64,000 nucleotides of DNA from Kitasatospora aureofaciens (GCF_019192735.1 NZ_JAHTKP010000033.1:18527-82526), one strand, 5' to 3'; positions 48,326-56,947 are shown, counted from the first letter of the stretch. Notes: generated by a model from the letters alone, not told the origin. Program-made: numbers and translations.

Positions 48326-49815
48326 AAGCTCGGGCCGACCGCCGGCCGGGTGAGGCGGACCGGCCGGGTGAGGACCACGGCCGCCGCCGCGACCGCCGCG
48401 AGGACGAGCAGCACGGTCCGCCCACCGGACGCCGCGCCCGCCAGATGGACGCCGAGGACCGGCAGCGCCGTACCGAGCGCCGTGCCGAGGCTGCGCGCCA
48501 TGTTCACCATGCCGCCGCCGACCGCCGAGCACTCCGCCGGGATCGCGCGCATCACCAGCGCGTTGTTGGCAGGCAGCAGCAGGCCCAGCCCGTACCCGGC
48601 GATCAGCAGCGGGGCCGCCGTCCCCGCGCCCGAGACCGGCAGCAGGGCGAACAGCAGCAGCCCGACGCCCGCCACGGACGCTCCGACCCGGCACCTGGTC
48701 ACGTCCAACCAGCCGCGGGGCAGCAGCGCGCCGCCGACCGTCGCGGCGACCGCGAATGCGGCCGGGAGCAGCGTGATCACCAGGCCGGCCCTGGCCATCG
48801 GCACCCCCGCGTCGGTGAGCAGCACCGGGCCGAGCACGAGCGGGCAGAACAGCAGCAGGTAGCCGATCAGCGATACCACCAGGCCGGACCGCACGCCCGG
48901 GGTGTTGACCAGTCCGGGCGCCAGGATCGGTCGGGCGGCCCGCCGCTCCTGCCGTACCAGCGCCAGCGCGAGGACGGCGGAGGCGAACAGCAGGACGGCG
49001 ACGAGCCAGCCGGGCAGGGGCAGGCCGGAGGCGGTGGACAGGGCGAGCAGCAGCGCGCTGGTCGCGCCGGTGAGCAGCAGCATGCCGGGCAGGTCGAAGC
49101 GGCCGTCGTGGCGACCGCCGTCGCGGCGGGGGTTCGGCGGGGTGGGGGGCGTCGGCACGGCATGGGTACGCGTACGGGGTTCCGGCTCCGTCCGGGTGCG
49201 GGGCAGCAGGAACCAGCCGGCCAGGATGCCGAGCACGCCGACCGGCACGTTGATCCAGAACACCCACCGCCACGACGCGTGCTCCACCAGCAGCCCGCCG
49301 AGGCTGGGCCCGAGCGCCAGCCCGAGGCCCTGGGCGGCGGCCTGGATACCGAGCGCCCGGCGCATCGCGTGCTCCGGGACGCCGCGCGCGACGAGGGCTA
49401 CGCTGTTGGCCTGCATCATCGCGCCGCCCACGGCCTGCACGGCCCGGCAGGCGACGAGGACCCAGAGGCTGCCGGCAAATCCGGCACCGAGCGAGGCCAG
49501 GCCGAAGACGGCGAAGCCGCCGATGTACATGGTCTTGCGGCCGACCAGGTCGGAGAGCCAGCCGATCGGGGCCAGCAGGGCGACCAGGACGAGCAGGTAG
49601 GCGAGGGCGACCCACTCGACGGCGGCGAATCCGGCGTCGAAGCGCCGCCCGAGGGCGGGGAAGACGAGGGCGGTGACGCTGGCGGTGAGCTGGCCGAGGA
49701 AGGCGCCGAGACAGACGGTGCCGACGGCCAGCCAGTGGGCGTGGCGCCAGCCGGCAATGCCGCGGGGCCGGGGGCGCTCGGCGAGCAGCCGCGAGGCAAG
49801 GGCGGTGGCGTTCAT
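48322..49815 (-). CDS. MFS transporter, DHA2 (EmrB/QacA) family
   Basis: A 497-residue transporter with about 14 membrane spans. Motif A appears as GWLSDLVGRKTMYIGGF and motif C-like as LGLALGPSLGGLLVEHASWRWVFWINVPVG, which define drug:H+ antiporters. An extended basic loop (TRTEPEPRTRTHAVPT) sits in the middle. It probably exports toxic or antibiotic compounds. It is divergent from a MarR regulator (99 bp between), the usual self-regulated arrangement. Confidence 0.93.
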   Translation of the reverse strand: MNATALASRLLAERPRPRGIAGWRHAHWLAVGTVCLGAFLGQLTASVTALVFPALGRRFDAGFAAVEWVALAYLLVLVALLAPIGWLSDLVGRKTMYIGGFAVFGLASLGAGFAGSLWVLVACRAVQAVGGAMMQANSVALVARGVPEHAMRRALGIQAAAQGLGLALGPSLGGLLVEHASWRWVFWINVPVGVLGILAGWFLLPRTRTEPEPRTRTHAVPTPPTPPNPRRDGGRHDGRFDLPGMLLLTGATSALLLALSTASGLPLPGWLVAVLLFASAVLALALVRQERRAARPILAPGLVNTPGVRSGLVVSLIGYLLLFCPLVLGPVLLTDAGVPMARAGLVITLLPAAFAVAATVGGALLPRGWLDVTRCRVGASVAGVGLLLFALLPVSGAGTAAPLLIAGYGLGLLLPANNALVMRAIPAECSAVGGGMVNMARSLGTALGTALPVLGVHLAGAASGGRTVLLVLAAVAAAAVVLTRPVRLTRPAVGPSF

Positions 49816-49914
49816 GTCAGCAATATATCGGACGCAGACATGTTCTTTCTACGAGCTGATCGCAGCCCGACAGGACCGGAGAAATGGTCCGAACCAGGCG
49901 ATACGCTGTCCGCC

Positions 49915-50460
49915 ATGCCGTCGTCACCACTCGTTCCCGAACCCGCCACCGGAACCCCCGGAACGGCAGTCGAACACGCCCGGCGGCTGACCGATGTCGT
50001 CACCCGGCTGCGGCGCGCCCTGCGCAGCAGCATCCGGACCGACTACCCGTGGGAGTCCCTGCCGATGGCGCAGGTCGAACTCCTCCAGACGCTCGCCGCC
50101 GCGCCCCTGCGGGTCGGCGAACTCGCCGCCCGGCAGCGGCTCGCGCCCAACACCGTCAGCGGGCTGGTCGGCAAGCTCCTCGAAGCCGGGTTCGTCGACC
50201 GCCAGGCCGACCCCGGTGACCGGCGCACCGCCCGGATCGCCCTCACCCCGGCCGGGCAGCGGCAGCTCGACGACTGGCAGCGCGCGCACGAGCGCCGCAT
50301 CGCCGGGGCCCTCGGCACCCTCGACCCGGCCGACCGCGAGGCCGTCGTGCAGGCCCTGCCGGCTCTCGAACGGCTCGCCCGGGCCCTCGCCGAGCCGACC
50401 TCCTCGCCGGGCTCCCCGGCTGCTTCCTCGCCGGCCACGGCGCCGTCGCCGACCGAATAA
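49915..50460 (+). CDS. MarR-family regulator
   Basis: A 181-residue winged-helix protein: MAQVELLQTLAAAPLRVGELAARQRLAPNTVSGLVGKLLEAGFVDRQADPGDRRTARI is the MarR wHTH with the DxRxxR wing. The last 25 residues are Ser/Pro-rich. Divergent from the MFS exporter, which it probably represses; the operator would lie in 49816-49914, where AATATATCGG is the most AT-rich stretch but no clear palindrome is visible. Confidence 0.9.
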   Translation: MPSSPLVPEPATGTPGTAVEHARRLTDVVTRLRRALRSSIRTDYPWESLPMAQVELLQTLAAAPLRVGELAARQRLAPNTVSGLVGKLLEAGFVDRQADPGDRRTARIALTPAGQRQLDDWQRAHERRIAGALGTLDPADREAVVQALPALERLARALAEPTSSPGSPAASSPATAPSPTE

Positions 50461-50502
50461 TCCGCTGGTCACAGCCCCGCGTCGGCCACTACGGTCCGTG
50501 TC

Positions 50503-51021
50503 GTGAGTACAGCACAGGTACACCTCGAACCCTGGACGGACGCCGACCTCGCGCTGCTGCGCCGGGTCAACACCCCGGAGATGAAGAAGCACGTCGGCGG
50601 CCCGGAGACCGAGGAGCAGCTGCTCGTCCGGCACGGCCGCTACCTCGACTTCGTCCCGTCCGGGCTGGGCTGCATGTACCGCATCGTCCTGCTGCCCGAA
50701 GGCGAGTCCGTCGGCACCGTCGGTTACGGCACCCGGACGTGGGAGGGCGAGACCGTCCACGAGATGGGCTGGAACGTCCTCCCGCCCCACCAGGGCCGCG
50801 GCGTCGCCGTCGCCGCCACGCGCGCGGCCGTCGCTGCCGCCCGCCGCGAGGCCCGGCACCGCTATCTGCACGCGTTCCCGTCGATCGACAACCCCGCCTC
50901 CAACGCCGTCTGCGAGAAGGCCGGCTTCACGCTCGTCGGCGAGACCGACTTCGAGTTCCCGCCCGGACGCTTCATGCGCAGCCACAACTGGCGGGTCGAC
51001 CTGCGGGCGGACGCGGAGTAG
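50503..51021 (+). CDS. GNAT-family N-acetyltransferase
   Basis: A 172-residue acetyltransferase: LEPWTDADLALLRRVNTPEMKKHVGGPETEEQL (RimJ-type start), the acetyl-CoA motif A VLPPHQGRGVAVAATRAAV, and HAFPSIDNPASNAVCEKAGFTLVGETDFEFPPG as motif B. The acceptor is unknown. The GTG at 50503 has TACGGT (50490-50495) 7 nt upstream, suggesting a leaderless transcript. A strong terminator follows. Confidence 0.88.
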   Translation: MSTAQVHLEPWTDADLALLRRVNTPEMKKHVGGPETEEQLLVRHGRYLDFVPSGLGCMYRIVLLPEGESVGTVGYGTRTWEGETVHEMGWNVLPPHQGRGVAVAATRAAVAAARREARHRYLHAFPSIDNPASNAVCEKAGFTLVGETDFEFPPGRFMRSHNWRVDLRADAE

Positions 51022-51023
51022 TG

Positions 51024-51056
51024 CGCGGTCGGCGGCCTTTCGGGTCGCCGACCGCG
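51024..51056. terminator. Bidirectional terminator hairpin
   Basis: CGCGGTCGGCG and CGCCGACCGCG form a perfect 11-bp stem with an 11-nt loop, between the convergent GNAT and Ogt genes. Confidence 0.8.
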
Positions 51057-51069
51057 TCCCGCGCGGGCC

Positions 51070-51669
51070 TCAGAACAGCGTGCCGCTCTCCAGCTCCAGG
51101 AGTCGGCGCTTGCGGTCGACGCCGGCGGCGAAGCCGGTGAGGGAGCCGTTGGCGCCGAGGACGCGGTGGCAGGGGCGGACGATGAGGAGGGGGTTGGCGC
51201 CGACGGCGCCGCCGACGGCGCGGACGGCACGCGGGGACTCGCCCGCGAGGTCGGCGAGTTGGCCGTACGTGACGGTCTCGCCGTAGGGGATCCGGTCCAG
51301 GGCGGTCCAGATGCGCTGCCGGAACTCGGTGCCCGCCGGGGCGAGCGGGAGGTCGAAGGTGGTGCGCTCGCCGGCGAAGTAAGCAGTGAGCTGGGCGACG
51401 GGCTCGGCCAGGGCGTCCGGGTCGTACACCCAGTCGTCGGCGGGCTCGGCGAGGGCGTACTTCTGGCCGGGGGCGGTGACGGTGGCCAGCGCGGCCGGGC
51501 CGGCGCCGTCGGGCAGGACGCCGCTCAGCAGGAGCTGCCCGAAGGGACTCTCCATGGTCGTGAAGACGGTGGTGGTCACTCGTGTGGGACTCGCTGGTGT
51601 GGGGCTCACTCGTGCGGGGCTCGTTCGCGTGGTGCTGACTCGTGCGGTGCTGACTCGTGCGGTGCTCAT
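51070..51669 (-). CDS. ogt: Methylated-DNA-protein-cysteine methyltransferase (Ogt)
   Basis: A 199-residue DNA repair protein that takes the alkyl group from O6-alkylguanine on to its own Cys in IVRPCHRVLGANG; other marks are EFRQRIWTALDRIPYGETVTYGQLA and AVGGAVGANPL. The first 31 residues (STARV-type repeats) come from 15-bp tandem repeats and are not part of the known fold. I keep the ATG at 51669 since it overlaps the AlkA stop (ATGA); a GTG at about 51579 before TTTVFTTMESPFG is the alternative that skips the repeats. Confidence 0.92.
   Translation of the reverse strand: MSTARVSTARVSTTRTSPARVSPTPASPTRVTTTVFTTMESPFGQLLLSGVLPDGAGPAALATVTAPGQKYALAEPADDWVYDPDALAEPVAQLTAYFAGERTTFDLPLAPAGTEFRQRIWTALDRIPYGETVTYGQLADLAGESPRAVRAVGGAVGANPLLIVRPCHRVLGANGSLTGFAAGVDRKRRLLELESGTLF
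51575..51664 (-). repeat. Six 15-bp tandem units at the ogt 5' end
   Basis: Units starting at 51575, 51590, 51605, 51620, 51635 and 51650; the last two, CTGACTCGTGCGGTG, are identical. Read on the minus strand they encode STARV, STARV, STTRT, SPARV, SPTPA, SPTRV. Any change of unit number keeps the frame, but alters the Ogt N terminus. Confidence 0.9.
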
Positions 51670-53234
51670 GCCGGGGTGCTCTCCGTTTCGGTGCTGTTGC
51701 TCGCGGGCCCGGCCCACAGCCGGTGGACGGCGTACGAGCGCCAAGGGGCCCAGGCCTCGGCGGCGCGGGCGGCGGACTTGGGGTCGCCGGGGGCGCCGAG
51801 GCGGGTGAGGCCGTGCTTGACGCCGATGTCGGTGGGGAGGAAGACGTCGGGGTCGGCGAGGGCCCGCATCCTCAGGTAGCCGACGGTCCAGGGGCCGATG
51901 CCGGGCAGGGCCAGCAGCTGGGCGGCCGACTCCTCGCGGTCGACGCCGCCGTCGAGCCGGACCACGCCTTCGGCGAGGGCGGCGCAGAGGCCGGTCAGTG
52001 CCCGGCGGCGGGCGGCGGGCATCGCGAAGTCCTCCGGGTCGGCAGTGGCCAGCACCGCCGCCGTCGGGAAGAGCAGGCGCAGGCCGCCGTTGGGCTCGGG
52101 CAGCACGGTGCCGTACTTCTCGGCGAGCCGGCCGGCCAGGGTGCGGGCGGCGCCGACGGTGACCTGCTGGCCGAGGATCGCGCGGACGGCGAGTTCGTGC
52201 GGGTCGACGTGGCCGGGCGAGCGCAGGCCGGAACGCTCCCTGACCAGCGCGCCGAGGACGGGGTCGGCGCCGAGCTGCTCGTCGACCGTGTCGGGGTCGG
52301 CGTCGAGGTCGAACAGGACGCGCAGGCGTTGGACGGCGGTCGGCAGGTCGCGCAGGTCGGCGAGCAGGAGGCGGCAGTCCAGCCAGCCGCGGGTGCGCGG
52401 CTCACCGGGCGCGAGCCCGTCGACCTCGGCGATGCCGTGGCCGTAGGGGAGCGCGAGGGTGCGCCGGTAGGTGCGTACGCCCGGGCGCGCACCGGGGACG
52501 ACCTCCTCCACGCCGGGGACGGCGCGCAGGGCGAGGAAGTCGATCAGGTGGTCGCTGTCGATCGCGCCACGGTAAGCGAGGCGGAGGGTGAGGCCGCCGG
52601 CCGGGGTCGCGGTGCGGCGGCCGGCGGCGACCTCGGCGCGCAGGCCGCTCGGGGTGCGGTCGTAGACCTCGCGGACGGTGTCGTTGAACTGGCGGACCGA
52701 GGCGAAGCCGGCCGCGAACGCGATGTCGGTGACCGGGAGTTCGGTGGTCTGGAGGAGCAGCCGGGCGGTCAGGGCGCGGCGGGCGCGGGCCAGCGCGATC
52801 GGGCCGGCGCCGAGCTCGGCGGTGAGCTGGCGCTGGAGCTGGCGGGAGCTGTAGCCGAGGCGGTGGGCGAGGCCGGCGACGCCCTCGCGGTCGACCACGC
52901 CGTCGCCGATCAGGCGCATCGCCCGGCCGACCAGGTCGGCGCGGTGGTTCCACTCGGGCGAGCCGGGGACGGAGTCGGGGCGGCAGCGGCGGCAGGCGCG
53001 GAAGCCGGCGCCCTGGGCGGCTGCGGCGCTGGGGTAGAAGACGCAGTTGGCGCGCTTGGGGGTCACGGCGGGGCAGCTCGGTCGGCAGTAGATGCCGGTC
53101 GTCGTGACGGCCGTGAAGAAGACGCCGTCGAAGCGGGAGTCTCGGCTGTCCACGGCTCGGTACCGGATATCGTCGTCGATCACGCTGTCCAGTCTGCGGT
53201 ACTTGCCGGGGGTCGACTGGCGGGAATCGGACAT
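51666..53234 (-). CDS. Ada-like/AlkA fusion (methyl-sensor regulator plus 3-methyladenine glycosylase)
   Basis: A 522-residue fusion. Residues about 15-90: Ada zinc domain with the methyl-acceptor Cys in TTGIYCRPSCPAVTPKRANC and CRRC. About 95-195: AraC-type helix-turn-helix (LAHRLGYSSRQLQRQLTAELG). About 210-500: AlkA glycosylase with HhH-GPD motif LPGIGPWTVGYLRMRA and catalytic Asp in DVFLPTDIG. It both senses methyl damage on DNA and removes alkylated bases. Coupled by ATGA to ogt, so both repair paths are produced together; likely autoinduced. Start ATG 53234. Confidence 0.93.
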   Translation of the reverse strand: MSDSRQSTPGKYRRLDSVIDDDIRYRAVDSRDSRFDGVFFTAVTTTGIYCRPSCPAVTPKRANCVFYPSAAAAQGAGFRACRRCRPDSVPGSPEWNHRADLVGRAMRLIGDGVVDREGVAGLAHRLGYSSRQLQRQLTAELGAGPIALARARRALTARLLLQTTELPVTDIAFAAGFASVRQFNDTVREVYDRTPSGLRAEVAAGRRTATPAGGLTLRLAYRGAIDSDHLIDFLALRAVPGVEEVVPGARPGVRTYRRTLALPYGHGIAEVDGLAPGEPRTRGWLDCRLLLADLRDLPTAVQRLRVLFDLDADPDTVDEQLGADPVLGALVRERSGLRSPGHVDPHELAVRAILGQQVTVGAARTLAGRLAEKYGTVLPEPNGGLRLLFPTAAVLATADPEDFAMPAARRRALTGLCAALAEGVVRLDGGVDREESAAQLLALPGIGPWTVGYLRMRALADPDVFLPTDIGVKHGLTRLGAPGDPKSAARAAEAWAPWRSYAVHRLWAGPASNSTETESTPA

Positions 53235-53403
53235 GACCGTTCGGGGGCTCCTCCCCCCCGCCCCCACCCCCTCCCTCTTCCCCTCGCCCACCCACCCCAC
53301 ACCCCGCACGCCGCACCTCCCATCCACCCACCCGCCTCGCCCACCCGGACTTCCCCTGGGGAGCTGGCGGGCCGGCCCCCCAAGGCCGGCCCGCCCGTCC
53401 CGA

Positions 53404-53463
53404 TAGCCAAAGCCCCGGTAGCCACAAGCCCAGTAGCCACAGCCCCGATAGCCGACGAGCCCA
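53404..53463. repeat. 15-bp repeats upstream of the Ada-AlkA gene
   Basis: TAGCCAAAGCCCCGG-type units start at 53404, 53419, 53434 and 53449 with 15-bp period, and degenerate on to about 53500. They lie in the 349-bp space 53235-53583 between the divergent Ada-AlkA and ASCH genes. The rest of the space (53250-53400) is very C-rich low-complexity DNA without recognisable gene. Confidence 0.75.
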
Positions 53464-53583
53464 GTGCTCGCCTGCCCGGTAGTCCCGAGCCTGGCAGCCG
53501 CCCGACCAGCGTGCGCTGGCCCGGCAGCCCCCGGCCCGATATTCGCGGGCCCCGCGCCCCGGCCGCGGACTACGCTCCGCCTC

Positions 53584-54039
53584 ATGACCGAGCAGCCCTA
53601 CACCGGCCCGAACGACCCGCGCGTCGCCGCCCTGCGCCCGGCCGAGTTCGCGTTCCCCGGCCCGCTGCGCGACCAGTTGGTCGCGGCCGTCCTCGGCGGT
53701 GCCAAGACCACCACCACCGGCCTGCTCACCGACTACGAGCACGAGGGCGACCCCCTGCCGCAGGTCGGCGCGCGCACGGCCGTCATCGACTCGGGCGGTC
53801 GCGCGGTCGCCGTGATCGAGACCACGGACGTCCAGGTGGTCCCGCTCGCCGGAGTCGACCTGCGGCATGCCCTCGACGAAGGCGAGGGGTACACCACGGT
53901 GGCAGCCTGGCGCTCGGCGCACGAGCGCTTTTGGCACAGCCCGGAGTTGCGCGCCGCCCTCGGTGACCCGGGTTTCACCGTGGACGACACCACTCCGGTG
54001 GTCCTGGAGCGCTTCCGCCTGCTCGCCGACCTCCGCTGA
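53584..54039 (+). CDS. ASCH-domain protein
   Basis: A 151-residue protein of the ASCH (PUA-like beta barrel) family: EFAFPGPLRDQLVAAVLGGAKTTTTGLLTDY, DPLPQVGARTAVID, AVAVIETTDVQVVPLAGV, DEGEGYTTVAAWRSAHERFWH. ASCH domains bind RNA or nucleotides; some related proteins hydrolyse N4-acetylcytidine. The GAKTTTTGL loop and the later Glu/His may form a ligand site. TACGCT (53571-53576) lies 7 nt before the ATG: probably leaderless. Confidence 0.9.
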   Translation: MTEQPYTGPNDPRVAALRPAEFAFPGPLRDQLVAAVLGGAKTTTTGLLTDYEHEGDPLPQVGARTAVIDSGGRAVAVIETTDVQVVPLAGVDLRHALDEGEGYTTVAAWRSAHERFWHSPELRAALGDPGFTVDDTTPVVLERFRLLADLR

Positions 54040-54086
54040 GCGAAGCCGCTCCCGCGGAGGCCGGCCGCAGCCGGCGGGGCCGCGCG

Positions 54087-55220
54087 TCAGCGCCGTACCG
54101 GGCTGCCCTCCCCTCGCATCGACTTGGTGATCGCCTTCCACTTCTTCAGCCGGGCCGAGGCGAGCCGGGCGTCCGAGCGCGAGGCGATCCACTCGCTCTC
54201 GCGCTGGAGCTTGCGGTAGCTCTCCCACCGGCGCTGCGGCAGTGCCCCGTCGGCCAGCGCGGCCTGGACGGCACAGCCGGGTTCGGTGTGGTGGCCGCAG
54301 TCGTGGAAGCGGCACTCCTCGGCCAGTTCCGCGATGTCGGCGAAGGCCAGGTCCACGCCTTCGCCACCGTAGAGGCCGACCTCGCGCAGGCCCGGTGTGT
54401 CGATCAGGACGCCGCCGCCAGGGAGCGCTATCAGCTCGCGGGTGGTCGTGGTGTGGCGGCCCTTCTGGTCGACGGATCGGGCGGCCTGGACGGTCATCAC
54501 GTCGGCGCCGGCCAGCGCGTTGGTCAGGGTGGACTTGCCGACGCCGGACTGGCCGATCAGCGCGGTGGTGCCGGGCGTGCAGGCGCGCAGCACGTCCATG
54601 CCCTCGCCGGTCTCGGCACTGACGACCAGTACGGTGACGCCGGGCGCGACGGACTCGACGTCGGCGCGGATGAACTCGGCGTCGTCCACGAGGTCGGCCT
54701 TGGTGAGGACGACCACCGGTTCGGCGCCGGACTCCCAGGCCAGGGCGAGGAAGCGTTCGATCCGGCCGAGATCCGGATCCGCCGCGAGCGACGAGGCGAT
54801 CAGCACGGTGTCGACGTTGGCGGCCAGCACCTGGCCGTCGGAGCGCTTGCCGGCCACCTTGCGGATGATCGCGGTGGAGCGCGGCAGCAGCGCGGCGACG
54901 GCGGCCATCGGCTGGGCGCCGAGGTCCACAGCGGCCCAGTCGCCGGTGCACGGGCAGTTGATCATGTCGGCGTCGCCGACCGGCCGGGTGTCGAGCCGGA
55001 CGGTGCACGGTTCGCCCGTCTCGGGGTCGGCCAGGACGGCGTCGCACTGGCCGCGGTCGACGCGGACGATCCGGGCGGGGACGAGCCCGGCCTCGGCGAG
55101 CGGGGCGAAGAGCTCGGCGAGCTCGGACGTCCAGCCGTAGCCGGACAGCGCGGAGCCGAGGGTGGAGTCGATCGTGGAATCGGAGGAGGAGAACGACGGA
55201 ACGGAGGCAGCGTTGAACAA
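54087..55220 (-). CDS. rsgA: Ribosome small subunit-dependent GTPase A
   Basis: A 377-residue circularly permuted GTPase that checks late 30S assembly. Order of motifs: OB-like domain, G4 VVLTKADL, G1 ALIGQSGVGKSTLTNAL, G2 around TTTTREL, G3 LIDTPGL, then the zinc domain CRFHDCGHHTEPGC. The start is a TTG at 55220 (no nearby ATG in frame with conserved sequence); the first 25 residues are Ser-rich. Constitutive housekeeping role. Confidence 0.93.
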   Translation of the reverse strand: MFNAASVPSFSSSDSTIDSTLGSALSGYGWTSELAELFAPLAEAGLVPARIVRVDRGQCDAVLADPETGEPCTVRLDTRPVGDADMINCPCTGDWAAVDLGAQPMAAVAALLPRSTAIIRKVAGKRSDGQVLAANVDTVLIASSLAADPDLGRIERFLALAWESGAEPVVVLTKADLVDDAEFIRADVESVAPGVTVLVVSAETGEGMDVLRACTPGTTALIGQSGVGKSTLTNALAGADVMTVQAARSVDQKGRHTTTTRELIALPGGGVLIDTPGLREVGLYGGEGVDLAFADIAELAEECRFHDCGHHTEPGCAVQAALADGALPQRRWESYRKLQRESEWIASRSDARLASARLKKWKAITKSMRGEGSPVRR

Positions 55221-55306
55221 CGCAGTGGCCCTTCGGGAGGAGATGGTCCCGGCGGGCTACGGCTGGCTCGGAATGGTCAGCCGGCGGCCGGGAAAAGGAG
55301 GTGACC

Positions 55307-55522
55307 GTGAGTGCTGCCCAGGGCAGCTATCGGGGCGACAACGACCACGGGTCTCACCTCCTGCTCTCTACTCGTCGGACCTCTCGGGATCCCTCAAAAC
55401 TCCTCGGGCGGCCGCAATGGCTCCCGAACCGGACGCGTCACACGCTAGCGGACCGGCCCGCCCGCGCCAACAGGTTTTTGACCTGCGGAAACGCAGGGGA
55501 ACGCGAGCGCCGGCGCGCTTAA
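55307..55522 (+). CDS. Possible small protein with a strong ribosome site
   Basis: A GTG at 55307 follows AAGGAGGTGACC and opens 71 codons (VSAAQGSYRGDNDHGSHLLL ... ERERRRA). The ribosome site is one of the best in the window, but the peptide is Arg-rich with poor coding character in its second half and I recognise nothing. It lies antisense-side between rsgA and the CtaG-like gene (298-bp gap). May be spurious. Confidence 0.2.
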   Translation: MSAAQGSYRGDNDHGSHLLLSTRRTSRDPSKLLGRPQWLPNRTRHTLADRPARANRFLTCGNAGERERRRA

Positions 55523-56583
55523 CCTCCGTACCGGTGCTTGAGGTTGGGGTCGTCCAGCCACCACGGCCGCATCCCCGTCTCCTCCTCTTCCGGCCGCCCC
55601 TCCGCGCGCGCCTCTGCGGCCGCCTCCTCGAAGCGGGCGTCCAACTCGGCGTCGACAGCCTTGATCTCCTCCCGCCCCTGCACCACCATCCGCCGCACGA
55701 GCGCGGCCAGGAACGGCAGCCCGACCAGGTCCCCCAGCACCCAGAACGCGTTGCCGCCCCAGGTCTGGTCCTGCGCCAGGCTCGGCCCCCAGGGCCGCCC
55801 GAGCGCGACGTAGTAGTGCTCGGCGACGAGGTGGCCGCCGTAGATCAGCACCAGCCCGAGCCCGGCATCGAAGATCACCTCCGCGAAGGTGATGAACAGG
55901 CCGATCAGGTGCGGGTACTCGTGCCCGACCGGGTCGATCTGCAGCCGCGGCCAGAAGTAGGCGAGGCCGAGCAGCACCAGCGCCAGGTGCAGCAGCACGT
56001 TCCCGGACGCGCTGGACACGGACTCCTCGTACCAGGGCGTGAAGTACAGCAGCCACGGCGGCGCCATCAGCAGCGCGGTCGAGACGGCCGGGAACATCAG
56101 CACCTTGGACGGCCGACTGCGCAGCGCCCGCAGGATCCGCTCCCGCCGGCGCTCCGGCGCGGACTCGACCAGCAGCGAGACCGGCGCGCCGAGCGCCAGC
56201 AGCAGCGGGACGACCATCAGCAGCAGCACGACCTGCACGGCCCGGTCGGTGAACAGGATCCGGTCGTAGACGCCGAGCCCGGAGCAGGTGGCCCAGATCC
56301 AGAGCAGCAACCCGCCGAGGAACGCGGCGGTCCGGGACGGCTGCCACCGCTCCCCCTCGCCGCCGTCGACGCTTCCACCGCCGTCGACGCTTCCGTCGCC
56401 GTCGACACTTCCACCGCCGTCGGCGCCGGCCCGGTTGACCGTCCGCACCGCGAGCAGGTACCAGCCGGCGAGCAGCACCGAGAGGGTGAGCACGAGCGGC
56501 TCGGCCGTCCACGAGGTGGCCAGGTCGGACCACTGCCAGGGCGGCGGCCCGCTGTAGCCGAGCGCCTGCACCGAGCCGTCCAT
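55519..56583 (-). CDS. Cytochrome c oxidase assembly factor (CtaG/Caa3_CtaG family)
   Basis: A 354-residue membrane protein with about seven spans. Family signs: WATCSGLGVYDRILFTDRAVQVVLLLMVVPLLLALGAPVSLL, LYFTPWYEESVSSASGNVLLHLALVLLGLAYFWP and DQTWGGNAFWVLGDLVGLPFLAALV. The family helps copper delivery to cytochrome c oxidase. The cytoplasmic loop at about 56-75 is lengthened by an 18-bp tandem repeat (GGSVDG units). Start ATG 56583. Divergent from ftsW-like gene. Confidence 0.88.
   Translation of the reverse strand: MDGSVQALGYSGPPPWQWSDLATSWTAEPLVLTLSVLLAGWYLLAVRTVNRAGADGGGSVDGDGSVDGGGSVDGGEGERWQPSRTAAFLGGLLLWIWATCSGLGVYDRILFTDRAVQVVLLLMVVPLLLALGAPVSLLVESAPERRRERILRALRSRPSKVLMFPAVSTALLMAPPWLLYFTPWYEESVSSASGNVLLHLALVLLGLAYFWPRLQIDPVGHEYPHLIGLFITFAEVIFDAGLGLVLIYGGHLVAEHYYVALGRPWGPSLAQDQTWGGNAFWVLGDLVGLPFLAALVRRMVVQGREEIKAVDAELDARFEEAAAEARAEGRPEEEETGMRPWWLDDPNLKHRYGG
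56360..56427 (-). repeat. 18-bp tandem repeat inside the CtaG-like gene
   Basis: Units with CCGTCGAC at 56363, 56381, 56399 and CCGTCGGC at 56417, exact 18-bp period; they encode GGGSVD/GDGSVD repeats in a loop, so length changes keep the frame. Confidence 0.85.
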
Positions 56584-56801
56584 CCGTCCGCTCACCCCGT
56601 TCACACCGTTAACGCCGTGCCGCTGCCGCCCCGCGACCCGTCCGGGCAAGGACCCGTCCGGGCAAGGGCCGCCCCCGCCACCCGTCCGGGCGAGGGGCCG
56701 CGCCACCGTCCGGGCGGAACGCGCGGCGCCCGGCCATAATCGCGGGTCGGCAGTGGATCACCGCCGCCAGGGCCCCTCTCTATACCGCAAGCAGAACAAA
56801 G

Positions 56802-56838
56802 CTTTACCAAGTCTGAGCAAAGCTTTGCCAAGGCAAAG
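56802..56838. promoter_or_regulatory. Tandem sites around CTTTGCCAAGGCAAAG, 21-bp spaced
   Basis: CTTTGCC-AA-GGCAAAG (56823-56838) is an inverted repeat with 7-bp arms. Exactly 21 bp before it lies CTTTACCAAG, a half-conserved copy; both are preceded by CAAAG. The region is clearly more AT-rich than its surroundings and lies between the divergent CtaG-like and FtsW-like genes, so a repressor dimer pair may control one or both. Confidence 0.5.
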
Positions 56839-56947
56839 TTTTGACCCCGGTACGCCGCCCGGCGCAACCGGCGGACGGACACGTTCGTCTGGCAGGATGC
56901 ACCGTCGGCATACCGGCCACGTGGGTGACAACAAGGGGACGACAAGG

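Noticed and set aside
49816..49914. Clear MarR operator between the MFS and MarR genes
   Set aside because: AT-rich AATATATCGG is present, but I could not find a convincing inverted repeat.
53250..53400. Coding region in the C-rich stretch upstream of Ada-AlkA
   Set aside because: Low-complexity Pro-rich reading frames without start signals or recognisable family.
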